DNA from: Aquimonas sp041395245
GTDB taxonomy: Bacteria; Pseudomonadota; Gammaproteobacteria; Xanthomonadales; Xanthomonadaceae
Assembly: GCA_041395245.1 (NCBI GenBank)
Contig: JAWLAY010000004.1
Coordinates: 310,001 to 374,000 of the forward strand
Direction of reading: 5' to 3'
DNA: 64,000 nt
In this document: positions 18,004-26,290 of the stretch, one piece after another
Layout of the letters: each line of letters starts with the position of its first letter
Numbering within the stretch: the first letter of the stretch is position 1
Notes under the pieces: generated by a model
Databases searched by the model: none
What the model was told of the DNA's origin: nothing
Seen by the model: only the letters and a program-made list of their open reading frames with translations
Translations under genes and position numbers: made by a program

Positions 18004-19815
18004 ATGTCCGCATTGATAAAGCGCGTTGAAATTCAGAACTTTCGGTCAATACGGCGTGCGAGTGTCGATCTCAACTACCTTTCGATCCTCGTCGGAAACA
18101 ACGATTCTGGAAAGTCAAACATTCTTCGCGCCCTAAACCTTTTCTTTAACGCGGAGACGAACCCAGGAAGGCCGCTAGAGTTTGACCAAGATAACTGTCT
18201 GTCAGATCGCCCTAACAGGCGGGCGCGTGAGATCGTTGTGCGTGTGCACATCGAGTTGCCCGAGTCATACGTTGAAACCAACGGCGATGAAATCCTATGG
18301 GAAAGGCGTTGGCGTGAGTCTGGTCTCGTTCACGACAAATACACCGGAATTAGGGTCACTCGTACTCGCCGGGGCAAAGAAAGCCGAAAGGAAGTCGAGC
18401 TCTCTCCGCGTTCAAACGTCCATGCTCTATTGAGAAAGATCGAGTTCGTCTACATTCCGGCCATAAGGGACTCCGAGTATTTCGCACGCCTTCGGGGTCG
18501 AATACACGGCGTAATCTCGGAGGTGACAGGGCGAACCTTTCGCGTTTCGAGCCAAGAGTTTGAACGCTCCATTTCCGCGCATTTGGGGCCCCTTACGGAT
18601 GAAATTTCCCGTGAGCTAGGTTTCGGGACTCGCTTGGCGCTGCCACGAGATTTGAGCCATCTCTTCGAGCGTCTTGACTTCTTGACTGGCGAAGACAGCG
18701 TCTCCCTAGATGCACGTGGAGACGGGGTAAAGGCTCGCCATATTCCAATAATTCTGAAGTTCATGGCCGACCAGAGGCGGAGCTTGCAGAATCGCGGCGC
18801 TCCGCCGATTTCGGTCGTTTGGGGGTATGAAGAACCTGAAAACAACCTAGAGCTTCGGAACGCCGTTGCCCTCGCTGACGAACTTTGGCAGTTTGTTGGT
18901 GATGAGGTGGCGCAGGTTTTACTGACTACTCACTCTCCAGTGTTCTACAACTTGGCGGAGCGGGCTAGTGAAGAAGAGCCTTATGTCCAAACCCATCACG
19001 TCTTCCTAGCGGGCGCTTCGCGAGGAACTGAAGTCCTCAGTAATCCAGCCGATTTAGACGAGCGGATGGGAACTGTTGCTCTGCTTGCACCGCAAATGAG
19101 AGCGTTGGAAGAGCGCATCCGGAAGCAAAATGAAGCGATGAGGCAGGCTGAGGAGCTGGTAGCGTCGAACCAACGCATTCTCTTCGTGGAAGGCGAAAGC
19201 GATCAGACGATATTCCAGAAGGCTCTTCGCGCCTTTGGCGGGGCAGCTGCTGAGAAGATTCGTGTCGAGACTCTTCAATCTGGTGCCGGCCATTCATATG
19301 TTTCCGATATGCTGCAGGCGTGGCACTGCACCGAGAAACACAAGGGCGGTGGACGGCGAGCTGCCGGGATCGTGGACGGCGACGAGCCCGGCTCGGCGCT
19401 TCGTCGGAAATGGAATTCTGGAGACGGGCACACTAAGCACTGCAAGTGCTTCGAGTTGCCTAAACCGCCTCATCTGCTCGAATGCTACAGGCTGGGCTTC
19501 TCTGTTCCGGCGACATTGGAAGAAATGTACCCACCTACGGAATGGAGGCGGGCACTGGCGGCGGGAGACTTGGAGGATCGCGACCTTACGTCCGTTCTGG
19601 ACAAAGCCCGCGCTAATCAGCTGTTTAGAGGCGCGGCGAGACTCGAGGACATCGCACAAGATGATCCTAGGCTTTACATTCTGTATCGTTTTCGTTATGA
19701 GGCGAAGATTCCGAGCGCGCGGCGTCTTGCGAGGCAGGAAGACCACGTATTCGCTGAGGACTTTAAGTTCTTGCGGCCCTTCGTTGACGAAATCTTGAGT
19801 TACCTTGACAGTTGA
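18004..19815 (+). CDS. OLD-family ATP-dependent endonuclease (AAA-TOPRIM)
   Basis: 603-residue protein of the overcoming-lysogenisation-defect (OLD) family, nucleases used in phage defence or DNA repair. An N-terminal SMC/ABC-like ATPase opens with VEIQNFRSIRRA and Walker A GNNDSGKSN (residues 31-39). Walker B is around VVWGYEEPENNLE, and LLTTHSPVFYNL is the H-loop region. A C-terminal TOPRIM domain starts at ILFVEGESD (Glu about 396), with Asp458/Asp460 in VDGDEP as metal ligands. No UvrD-like helicase (GajB) is adjacent, so it is a class 1-like solitary OLD rather than Gabija. Its base composition is clearly lower in GC than its neighbours, and it begins 3 bases after the nrdJb stop, suggesting acquisition and capture in that transcript. 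Confidence 0.88.
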   Translation: MSALIKRVEIQNFRSIRRASVDLNYLSILVGNNDSGKSNILRALNLFFNAETNPGRPLEFDQDNCLSDRPNRRAREIVVRVHIELPESYVETNGDEILWERRWRESGLVHDKYTGIRVTRTRRGKESRKEVELSPRSNVHALLRKIEFVYIPAIRDSEYFARLRGRIHGVISEVTGRTFRVSSQEFERSISAHLGPLTDEISRELGFGTRLALPRDLSHLFERLDFLTGEDSVSLDARGDGVKARHIPIILKFMADQRRSLQNRGAPPISVVWGYEEPENNLELRNAVALADELWQFVGDEVAQVLLTTHSPVFYNLAERASEEEPYVQTHHVFLAGASRGTEVLSNPADLDERMGTVALLAPQMRALEERIRKQNEAMRQAEELVASNQRILFVEGESDQTIFQKALRAFGGAAAEKIRVETLQSGAGHSYVSDMLQAWHCTEKHKGGGRRAAGIVDGDEPGSALRRKWNSGDGHTKHCKCFELPKPPHLLECYRLGFSVPATLEEMYPPTEWRRALAAGDLEDRDLTSVLDKARANQLFRGAARLEDIAQDDPRLYILYRFRYEAKIPSARRLARQEDHVFAEDFKFLRPFVDEILSYLDS

Positions 19816-20000
19816 CTTCCAGAAAATGGGGCGAGTTCATTTCTCTTGCCCAGTAAGTAATCCGGGGGCGGTCTTGTTTTGCCACATTCGCTGACGCACC
19901 CCGCCCCACTCCAATCCGCTCAACCGCCGCCACCGCTCCGTTGCGGATTTCCCTCTGCGCGCCGATGCTGCGGGCTCCGTCTCGCGCTTGAGCGTTCCGC

Positions 20001-21626
20001 ATGCACGTCCTGAGAGCTTCTCGAATTCGCCAACGCAAGTACCGGCTGCGTTACGCCCTGGCCGCGATGCTCTACGGTGCGCTGAATGGGATCGCCGCGG
20101 CGCCCGTCACCGGCGTTGAGGATGCTGTGACGGCGACAACGCAGGCGGGCCGCTGGCGCGGCCAATCGCGCGATGGCATTCAGCGCTTTCTGGGCATTTA
20201 CTACGGTGACGACACGCGCCAGCGACGTTTTCAGGCGGCCTTGCCCGAGCCGCCGTGGACCGGTACGCGGGACGCGCTGCACTACGCGCCACGCTGCCCG
20301 CAGGCGGTGACTGCGCAGCGTGCAGTGGACACCACGGACATGAGCGAGGACTGCCTCAGTCTGAATGTGTGGACGCCCGATGTCGCCGATGGCAGTCGCC
20401 GTCCGGTGCTGGTGTATTTCCATGGCGGTGGCTATGCCAATGGCAGCGTCAACGAGCCGGTGTACGACGGCGCGCGACTCAGTCGTCGCGGCGGCGTGGT
20501 CGTGGTGACGGTCAATCATCGTTTGAACGGATTCGGGTTCCTCGACCTGTCTGCGCTGGATGCCGAGCGATTTGCCGATTCCGGCGTGGTCGGCATGCTG
20601 GATCTGCTGCTTGCCCTGCAGTGGGTGCGCGACAACATCGCCGCGTTCGGTGGCGATCCGGCCAACGTGACGATATTCGGGCAGTCGGGCGGTGGCGCGA
20701 AGTGCGCAACACTGATGGCGATGCCCGCGGCGCGCGGTCTGTTTCATCGCGTTTGGACAATGAGCGGACAGCAGATCACCGGTCGCCGACGTGCCAATGC
20801 CGAGCAGACCGCCCGCGACGTGCTGCAGCGCCTGTCCGCAACGCCCGGTAGGGCTGCCGCATCCATCGACACGCTGATGACGGCGCCGATATCGGCATTG
20901 ATGGAAGCAATGCGTGACGGCACCTGGACACCCGTGGTCGACGGCCGTCTTTTGCCGCGCGATCCGTTCTCGCCCGATGCACCGCCGCAGTCAGCGGAAC
21001 TGCCGATGGTGCTGGGCAATACCCATGACGAAACCACCCTGCTGATCGGCAGAAACGAACCGACGCTGTTTGCGCTGCAATGGCCACAGGTGGCGGAGCG
21101 CCTGCAACATCACGTCGGCCAGTTCATGCGGGAACTCGATGCGGAGGACGTCGTCGCGCGCTATCGGGAGTGGTATCCCGCCTACAGCCCGAGCGAGGTG
21201 TTCTTTGCTGCCAGTACGGCCGCACGTTCGTGGAAGGGCATGGTACTGGCCTCGGATCGACGCGCCGCTCAAGGCGCACCGACCTGGGTCTATTACCTGC
21301 ACTGGAAGTCGCCCCAAGACGGTGGACGCTGGGGTGCGCCCCACACGCTGGACATCCCCTTGGTGTTCGATACGGTGGCGGCGGACCCGCTGACGCGCGA
21401 CGGCGGACCCGCGGCACAGCAGATCGCCGACCAGATGAGTGAAGCGCTGATCCAGTTCGCCCGTTCCGGCGATCCCCACCACGCCGGACTGCCAGACTGG
21501 CCCAGGTTCACGCTACCCGACCGCCCCGCGATGATCTTCCAATCCGAGCCCGTCCTGATGTTGGACCCGCGCGGCGCAGAGCGCCGCCTGTTCGAACCCG
21601 CCGCCTATCTGCAGCCGGGCACGTGA
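20001..21626 (+). CDS. Type B carboxylesterase/lipase family protein
   Basis: Secreted or periplasmic alpha/beta-hydrolase of the carboxylesterase B family, 541 residues. A basic N-terminus plus hydrophobic stretch ending in AAAP looks like a signal peptide. Family landmarks are YFHGGGYANGS (oxyanion hole), EDCLSLNVW, the nucleophile elbow FGQSGGGAK, NTHDETTL (catalytic Glu region) and GAPHTLDIPLVF (catalytic His). The elbow is GQSGG rather than the common GESAG; both fit GxSxG. Substrate unknown. It starts 185 bases after the OLD gene, where GC content returns to the local norm, so it marks the right limit of the foreign-looking segment. Confidence 0.9.
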   Translation: MHVLRASRIRQRKYRLRYALAAMLYGALNGIAAAPVTGVEDAVTATTQAGRWRGQSRDGIQRFLGIYYGDDTRQRRFQAALPEPPWTGTRDALHYAPRCPQAVTAQRAVDTTDMSEDCLSLNVWTPDVADGSRRPVLVYFHGGGYANGSVNEPVYDGARLSRRGGVVVVTVNHRLNGFGFLDLSALDAERFADSGVVGMLDLLLALQWVRDNIAAFGGDPANVTIFGQSGGGAKCATLMAMPAARGLFHRVWTMSGQQITGRRRANAEQTARDVLQRLSATPGRAAASIDTLMTAPISALMEAMRDGTWTPVVDGRLLPRDPFSPDAPPQSAELPMVLGNTHDETTLLIGRNEPTLFALQWPQVAERLQHHVGQFMRELDAEDVVARYREWYPAYSPSEVFFAASTAARSWKGMVLASDRRAAQGAPTWVYYLHWKSPQDGGRWGAPHTLDIPLVFDTVAADPLTRDGGPAAQQIADQMSEALIQFARSGDPHHAGLPDWPRFTLPDRPAMIFQSEPVLMLDPRGAERRLFEPAAYLQPGT

Positions 21627-21740
21627 GCGGGTCGTACTGCTACAGATCACGGATTTCTCCACGCGGATGCAGACTGGACTGCATTGCCTCGCGCGTGGAC
21701 AGTACCCAGCAGCGTGCAGGCGTTGGGATGGACATTCCGA

Positions 21741-22664
21741 ATGTGCTACTCCGCCAAAATCGAGACTGATTACCGGAAGCTGCAACGCGAGTACGGCGCC
21801 GCGATGGACTTCGAGGCGTTCCGGCGACTGTGGCTGCGCGAGGGCGAGCCGAAGTGGCCGCAAGCACCGAAGGCATTGGAGGATGCACTGCTTGAATCGG
21901 GTCCCGATGCGCTTCGTGATGCGGTGCGTCGGTCGCAACACCATCGACGACGGCATTGGGAAGCTGCCTTGGCCACGCAATCCCTACGACTCGCCGACGC
22001 TGAGCGCAAGCTGGTCAGCAAATCTACCCGCGCGGCGGCCAATGAGGCGCGCATCGCCACAATGAAAATCGCGCAATTGCAGGGCTGGCTGAGTGATTTG
22101 TCGCGTCGCCAACCACTGGATCGCGACGCACGCATCTATCCCGGCAGCTATGCGCTAGTGCTGGTGTCCAACAACGGTCAGCGGAGTATCAAACCGATGC
22201 GCTTCCAGTGTCGCCCCAGCGGCAAGCCAGCGACCTATGACCGTCAGTACCCTGGCACCTACAACGCGCGCCGCGACAATCTGCAGGGCTTCTGGCGCGC
22301 GCAGTTTGGCAAGTCCCATGGCGTTCTGGTGGCGCACCGTTTTTACGAGCATGTGCCATCGCCCAGCGGCGAAAATCAGGTCTTGGAGTTTTTCCCGCGA
22401 GACAGCAAACCCATACTGATCGCCTGCATTTGGTCCGAGTGGCGCGACCCCGCAGGCATCCTGCCGGAGTTATGCAGCTTTGCCGCCATTACGGACGAGC
22501 CCGAACCGGAAGTGGCCGCTGCCGGACATGACCGCACGGTCGTCAATCTGAAACCCGAACATCTGGACGCATGGCTCGCACCAGAGTCCTACCCGCTCGA
22601 TGCACTGCAAAGCATCCTTGATGACAAATGTCGCCCTCACTACGAACACCGCGTCGCCTTATGA
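21741..22664 (+). CDS. SRAP-family (YedK/HMCES-like) abasic-site protein
   Basis: Predicted SOS-response-associated peptidase: covers abasic sites in single-stranded DNA by a covalent link through the N-terminal cysteine after Met removal. The start at 21741 gives MCYSAK, so Cys2 is exposed as in this family; the longer frame from 21684 would bury it and is rejected. YNARRDNLQ corresponds to the NAR/ET motif, IWSEWRD to the GxxEW motif with the catalytic Glu, and GHDRTVVNL to the HxRMPxxL motif carrying the catalytic His. It is 307 residues, longer than YedK (222), with a helical insertion at about 10-120. The RMP of the last motif is replaced by RTV. No LexA-like box was recognised upstream. 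Confidence 0.85.
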   Translation: MCYSAKIETDYRKLQREYGAAMDFEAFRRLWLREGEPKWPQAPKALEDALLESGPDALRDAVRRSQHHRRRHWEAALATQSLRLADAERKLVSKSTRAAANEARIATMKIAQLQGWLSDLSRRQPLDRDARIYPGSYALVLVSNNGQRSIKPMRFQCRPSGKPATYDRQYPGTYNARRDNLQGFWRAQFGKSHGVLVAHRFYEHVPSPSGENQVLEFFPRDSKPILIACIWSEWRDPAGILPELCSFAAITDEPEPEVAAAGHDRTVVNLKPEHLDAWLAPESYPLDALQSILDDKCRPHYEHRVAL

Positions 22665-22751
22665 AATGGTCGCTTGCGACGTTCCGCGTCACCGCATGTC
22701 ACACAGCGCTTTTTCCGGCATCGTGTGCACACTGATCGCGCGAGGCCAGCC

Positions 22752-23249
22752 ATGGACACCATTCCCTTTCATTTCGATTCGCACGGAGGTTTTGGCGAGG
22801 TCAAGGGTCTTGCGCGCATGGACGAGTACGGGCTGGAACTGCAGTTCAGCACGCGCGATGCGCTGTTCGGGGTGATCAAGAGCGATCTGCGCAGTCTGCG
22901 CGTGCCCTTTGATGCGCTGCTGAGCGTGCGGTACTCGGCGGGCTTTTTGTGGCTGATGCCAAGCGTGCAGTTGCGGGTGCGCGATCTGCAGGTGCTGGCG
23001 GGCCTGCCGGAATCGGAAGATGGGCGCGTCAAACTGCGCATCAAGTTCGGGGACCGGCACGACGGCCGCGCCTTCGCGCGCGACCTGGACACCCTGCGTT
23101 CGCACTATCGCGTGCAGATGCTGGATCGCACGCTGGACCGCATGACCCGCCACCAACCGGGACTTGAGCCACCTCCGGCGCCGATGCCAAACGGAAGCGA
23201 GGCAGCGCGGCGATCCGCATCGTCCAGCACGCAAGCCGAGTCGAAGTGA
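22752..23249 (+). CDS. Conserved-looking hypothetical protein
   Basis: 165-residue soluble protein I do not recognise. The start at 22752 is chosen because the upstream part of the open frame is Arg-rich and unlike protein. Residues 1-125 look like a single compact beta-rich domain with alternating hydrophobics (YSAGFLWLMPSVQLRVRDLQVLAGL) followed by a helix (DLDTLRSHYRVQMLDRTLDR). The last 40 residues are Pro/Ser/Ala-rich and probably disordered. No signal peptide or membrane helix. It follows the SRAP gene by 87 bases and may be cotranscribed; a palindromic element lies 101 bases downstream. Confidence 0.6.
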   Translation: MDTIPFHFDSHGGFGEVKGLARMDEYGLELQFSTRDALFGVIKSDLRSLRVPFDALLSVRYSAGFLWLMPSVQLRVRDLQVLAGLPESEDGRVKLRIKFGDRHDGRAFARDLDTLRSHYRVQMLDRTLDRMTRHQPGLEPPPAPMPNGSEAARRSASSSTQAESK

Positions 23250-23655
23250 TGTGTGTGTCAACCCATCGCGGTGGGCCGAAGCCACTCGCCAACGCTTGAC
23301 GCGCCAGTAGCCTACCGGCCTTGCAGAATCAAAACGATTCGATGCACGCCCTAGGAGCCTGTCGGACTTGAGAGGAAATCGGCTGCAAGTCCGTCTGGAC
23401 GGGCCATTTTTCGCCGCTTCCTGGGGCAATAGTTCAACGATTGCCCTGCGAAACCGGCAAAAAGCTGGCCTCGCCCAGCCGAATTTTCGCTTCGATTCTT
23501 CAAGGCCGACAGGCTCCTAGCGGGACGATGCGCTTGATACGCACGATCCGTCGACCCGGTTGCGTGGTCAAACCCAGCCATCCTGCCGACGACGGACTTG
23601 TGTAGTCAGGCAACCCACGCCGACATTCCGAGCATTCCGCCCGGCCTGCCGAGGT
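23250..23655. other. Convergent intergenic region holding repeat copy 1
   Basis: This 406-base region lies between convergent genes (22752 gene and the response regulator). Its centre is the palindromic element at 23351-23520. The flanks of 101 and 135 bases show no gene. Confidence 0.6.
23351..23520. repeat. Palindromic MITE-like element, copy 1
   Basis: 170-base element with terminal inverted repeats CTAGGAGCCTGTCGG...TTGA; the two ends match over about 20 bases with one mismatch. The whole element is an imperfect inverted repeat centred on GGGCAATAG-ttcaa-CGATTGCCC. It is similar along its length to copies at 34774-34939 (opposite orientation) and 56631-56796. No transposase is encoded. 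Reading frames through it are by-products of the palindrome. Confidence 0.85.
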
Positions 23656-24180
23656 TCAGCCCGCAACACTCATACGGCGCGCCACCCCACCGACCGGCAT
23701 GACCATGTGCCGATGCGGCAATTGGTCCGGCCCCAGCAAATGGCCAATGCGCGCGAAGACGTCCGCGCGCGTGAAAGGTTTTTTCATGAAGTCGTCGGCG
23801 CCGATGCGTTGCAGGTAAAACTGCTCGGTTGCCTGTTCGTTGCCACTGATCATGATGATCGGAATGTTGCGGGTCAGTTCGTTGCGGCGCAGATGACGCA
23901 GCGCCTCGAAGCCACTCATGCCCGGCAGGACGATGTCCAAAAAAATCAGGTGCGGAAGTTCGGTTTCGGCCAGATCGATGCCGCGCTCGGCCGAATAGGC
24001 CGTGATGGTCTGAAAGCCGCCATGCTGCAGCATGCGCGACAGCACCGCGACGATGGTCGGACTGTCATCGATGATCAGGAATCGGCTACCTGGGCGTGCA
24101 TGCAAGGCCATGTCCGGTGCGGGCTCAGCGGCCCGTTGCTCATGCCCAAACAGACGCTTGAAGAATCCGACTCCGCTCAT
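23656..24180 (-). CDS. Single-domain response regulator (PilH/CheY-like)
   Basis: 174-residue receiver-only response regulator. A 30-residue N-terminal extension precedes the receiver domain (about 32-150), which has the acidic pair in LIIDDSPT, phospho-acceptor Asp in LIFLDIVLPG, Thr/Ser switch in IIMISGN and the conserved Lys in FMKKPF. There is no output domain, so it acts by protein contact, as in PilG/PilH twitching or chemotaxis systems. The C-terminal tail is basic (PHRHMVMPVGGVARR). A palindrome at 24202-24224 lies 21 bases upstream of the start. Confidence 0.88.
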   Translation of the reverse strand: MSGVGFFKRLFGHEQRAAEPAPDMALHARPGSRFLIIDDSPTIVAVLSRMLQHGGFQTITAYSAERGIDLAETELPHLIFLDIVLPGMSGFEALRHLRRNELTRNIPIIMISGNEQATEQFYLQRIGADDFMKKPFTRADVFARIGHLLGPDQLPHRHMVMPVGGVARRMSVAG

Positions 24181-24201
24181 GGTCTTTGACTCTCGTTACA
24201 A

Positions 24202-24224
24202 AATGTGACGCGAATTGTCACATT
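24202..24224. promoter_or_regulatory. Operator-like palindrome upstream of the response regulator
   Basis: AATGTGAC - 7 bases - GTCACATT: a perfect 8-bp inverted repeat 21 bases upstream of the response regulator start codon. It resembles a Crp/Clp half-site pair (TGTGA/TCACA), but the half-sites are 9 bases apart instead of 6. A further TGTGA follows at 24224-24228. Position suggests a repressor site or an overlapping promoter. Confidence 0.5.
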
Positions 24225-24349
24225 GTGAAACCATGGGACGCAAGTGCTTCTTTAGCGTCAACTCATAGACCGTTTGATTCCCCTGTTGAGCACCGACCCG
24301 CCGGCCTGCTGTTCGTCTCGGCCGGGACTGATTGCACGCAAGCGCCGGA

Positions 24350-25270
24350 TCAATCCTGCATCAAGGCATTGAACAGGAAGTGCTCGATCAGTAGGCGCTC
24401 ACTGACCGTCAGTTCCTTGAATTGCAGCCCATAACGACGTTTGTCCGGCTCATTGGGGGTCTTGATGCCGCGCACATCGGCACGCAGGGACAGCACATGT
24501 TCTTCGCCGGCTGCGTTGAGCCTGAAGCCAATGCGCAGTTCATCGCCGATCTCGGCAAGATGAGCCTTTCCTTCCAGTTGGGCACCACTGGCACTTAGAT
24601 TTCGAACAACACCGGCGGCAGGCAACGATGCCGCCGCGCTGAGATTCAGCGCACTGGCAATGATCTGGGTATCGACCCGTGCATGCTGACGCAGCACGTG
24701 GAACAGCACCTTATCCGGAAAGTTGGTGACCAGATACGGAAAGGGAACGAAAACCACCTTTTGCGCCTTGGCCTCGAACGTCGCCACACCGCTGCCGGTC
24801 AGCACGCGGACGAACAACAGTTCGCCTTCGCGAAACGGCACAACGGCCCCATCGGCGTTGATGAGGCTGATCAGCACCGCCTCACCCTCCAGATAACCGA
24901 CCAGACGCAATGCAACGCGCGGACGGTTGGTCGCACCCAGAAAATCGATGTACAGGGTTTTCCCAGGTGTCAGGCGCAGCTCGTGAAAGGGCCGCTCGGT
25001 GACCGGGGAACTGGCACTGGGTTGAATAGCCAGCGAGCTGCTGGTGATATCACCCGCTCCCGGTTCGACCAGCAGTTCCCGCTTGTTCCCCACGTCTTCT
25101 GCGTTGAAGAACAGACCCAGATCGTAAAGCGTCTGCAGCTGCCGATCCGTATCGATTCGCTCGCCCGCCTTCAGCAACAATCGCCCGTGCGCATCGTAGA
25201 CCGCATAGGGCAGCGGCATGCCGATTCTGATGTCGCTGCGACGCACTGGCTGTAACGAGCGTGATGGCAT
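24350..25270 (-). CDS. PilZ-domain (YcgR-like) cyclic-di-GMP effector
   Basis: 306-residue cytosolic protein. The N-terminal part (about 1-90) is a small domain of its own; the middle (about 95-195) resembles the YcgR N-terminal beta-barrel (FVRVLTGSGVATFEAKAQKV, FPDKV). The C-terminal PilZ domain (about 197-306) carries both c-di-GMP motifs: RQHAR (RxxxR) and NLSASG (D/NxSxxG). It therefore probably binds c-di-GMP and controls motility or attachment. Location next to a receiver-only regulator and a Clp-like regulator, all on the same strand, makes a c-di-GMP-related signalling cluster. Confidence 0.85.
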   Translation of the reverse strand: MPSRSLQPVRRSDIRIGMPLPYAVYDAHGRLLLKAGERIDTDRQLQTLYDLGLFFNAEDVGNKRELLVEPGAGDITSSSLAIQPSASSPVTERPFHELRLTPGKTLYIDFLGATNRPRVALRLVGYLEGEAVLISLINADGAVVPFREGELLFVRVLTGSGVATFEAKAQKVVFVPFPYLVTNFPDKVLFHVLRQHARVDTQIIASALNLSAAASLPAAGVVRNLSASGAQLEGKAHLAEIGDELRIGFRLNAAGEEHVLSLRADVRGIKTPNEPDKRRYGLQFKELTVSERLLIEHFLFNALMQD

Positions 25271-25386
25271 CCGTTGATCCAGATAATGGGACTGTTGATC
25301 ACTATTTCGCCAAAACCGACTGAGACAGCGTCACCCCCTACGCCGCCGGCCAAGGCATTGGATGCAACTCATGCGCCAGCGCAATC

Positions 25387-26085
25387 TCATCGACCTTGCT
25401 GGTAAACCACCACCGTCTTCCCTCGGGCATGCAAGACCCCCTGCTCTTCCAGCTGTTTGAGGACGCGACCGGCCATTTCCCGCGAGCAGCCAACGATTCG
25501 CGCCAACTCCTGGCGGGAGACACGAATCTGTGTTCCCTGCGGATGGCTCATGGCATCGGGCTCTTCGCAAAGATCGATAAGCGTGTTCGAAATTCGACTG
25601 GTGACATCCATGAAGGCCAGACGACTGGCCTTGCGACTGGTGTGCAACAGTCGCTTGGTCAACTGCGCACCAATGGCGTAAAGCAGGCGAGGACATTCTT
25701 CCGCCAGCGGACCAGCAAACAGCGCATGCAGTCGCTCATATCCAATTTCCGCCAATTCACAGGCGGTGCGGGAGCGCAACAGGACTTCTCGGTTCGGCGC
25801 AACAATGAAGATGCCCGTTTCCCCGATGAAGTCGCCTGGGTTGACGTAACTGAGGATCAGTTCGCGACCGTCTTCTTCCTCGGTCATCACGCTCAGCGAT
25901 CCGGAGACGACGTAATACATCGTTCCCGCCGGGTCACCGGGTCGGAACACATCGGCACGCGCTGGATAGCGTCGCCGGTGGCAGTGCGCCAGAAACCGTT
26001 CCAGGTGCACGGGCTCAGGCGCCAGGGACGGCGGCGTCAACGGTCTCTTGAGTGCACTCTGCAGCGCAAATGCGTTCATTGGCAT
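25387..26085 (-). CDS. clp: Crp/Fnr-family transcription regulator, Clp type
   Basis: 232-residue regulator with an N-terminal cyclic-nucleotide-binding beta-roll (about 25-140; YYVVSGSLSV, GDFIGETGIF), a dimer helix and a C-terminal winged helix (VSRQELARIVGCSREMAGRVL). At the position of the cAMP-contact pair Arg82-Ser83 in E. coli Crp it has Arg-Glu (NREVLL). From memory this is the state in Xanthomonas Clp, which responds to c-di-GMP rather than cAMP. The divergent speD neighbour also fits the Xanthomonas clp locus. A second in-frame Met (26079) is an alternative start. Likely controls virulence-type exoenzymes, motility or biofilm genes. Confidence 0.88.
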   Translation of the reverse strand: MPMNAFALQSALKRPLTPPSLAPEPVHLERFLAHCHRRRYPARADVFRPGDPAGTMYYVVSGSLSVMTEEEDGRELILSYVNPGDFIGETGIFIVAPNREVLLRSRTACELAEIGYERLHALFAGPLAEECPRLLYAIGAQLTKRLLHTSRKASRLAFMDVTSRISNTLIDLCEEPDAMSHPQGTQIRVSRQELARIVGCSREMAGRVLKQLEEQGVLHARGKTVVVYQQGR

Positions 26086-26290
26086 GTCAGGCGTTCGTCG
26101 TGAGGATGAACGAAAGGGTACGCCTGCAATCGACCCGCATCAATTCGTGCCGAGGAACTGTGAGCAGCACTGTTTTTCTCCCGCAACGTTTGGCCCATAC
26201 TATCGGGTTCGCAGAACACCTTTGCGAACCACGTACGTCCGTATCCAACCGGCGACACCTTTTCCATCCTCCGCTTCAGGGGAATCGCCC

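Noticed and set aside
18004..19815. Gabija (GajAB) defence system
   Set aside because: The OLD-like nuclease is present but no UvrD-like helicase gene lies next to it.
23351..23520. Attachment site or integron-type recombination site
   Set aside because: No integrase is encoded in the window, and the elements lack core-site features; full-length palindromy fits a MITE or hairpin family better.
24225..24270. GEMM (c-di-GMP) riboswitch suggested by GGGACGCAAG near the PilZ gene
   Set aside because: The motif is isolated, on the strand opposite to the flanking genes, and the rest of the GEMM consensus is absent.
25387..26085. Arg-Glu in place of Arg-Ser in the Crp pocket as a novelty
   Set aside because: As far as I remember this is the normal state in Xanthomonas Clp, so it supports the family assignment and is not unusual.
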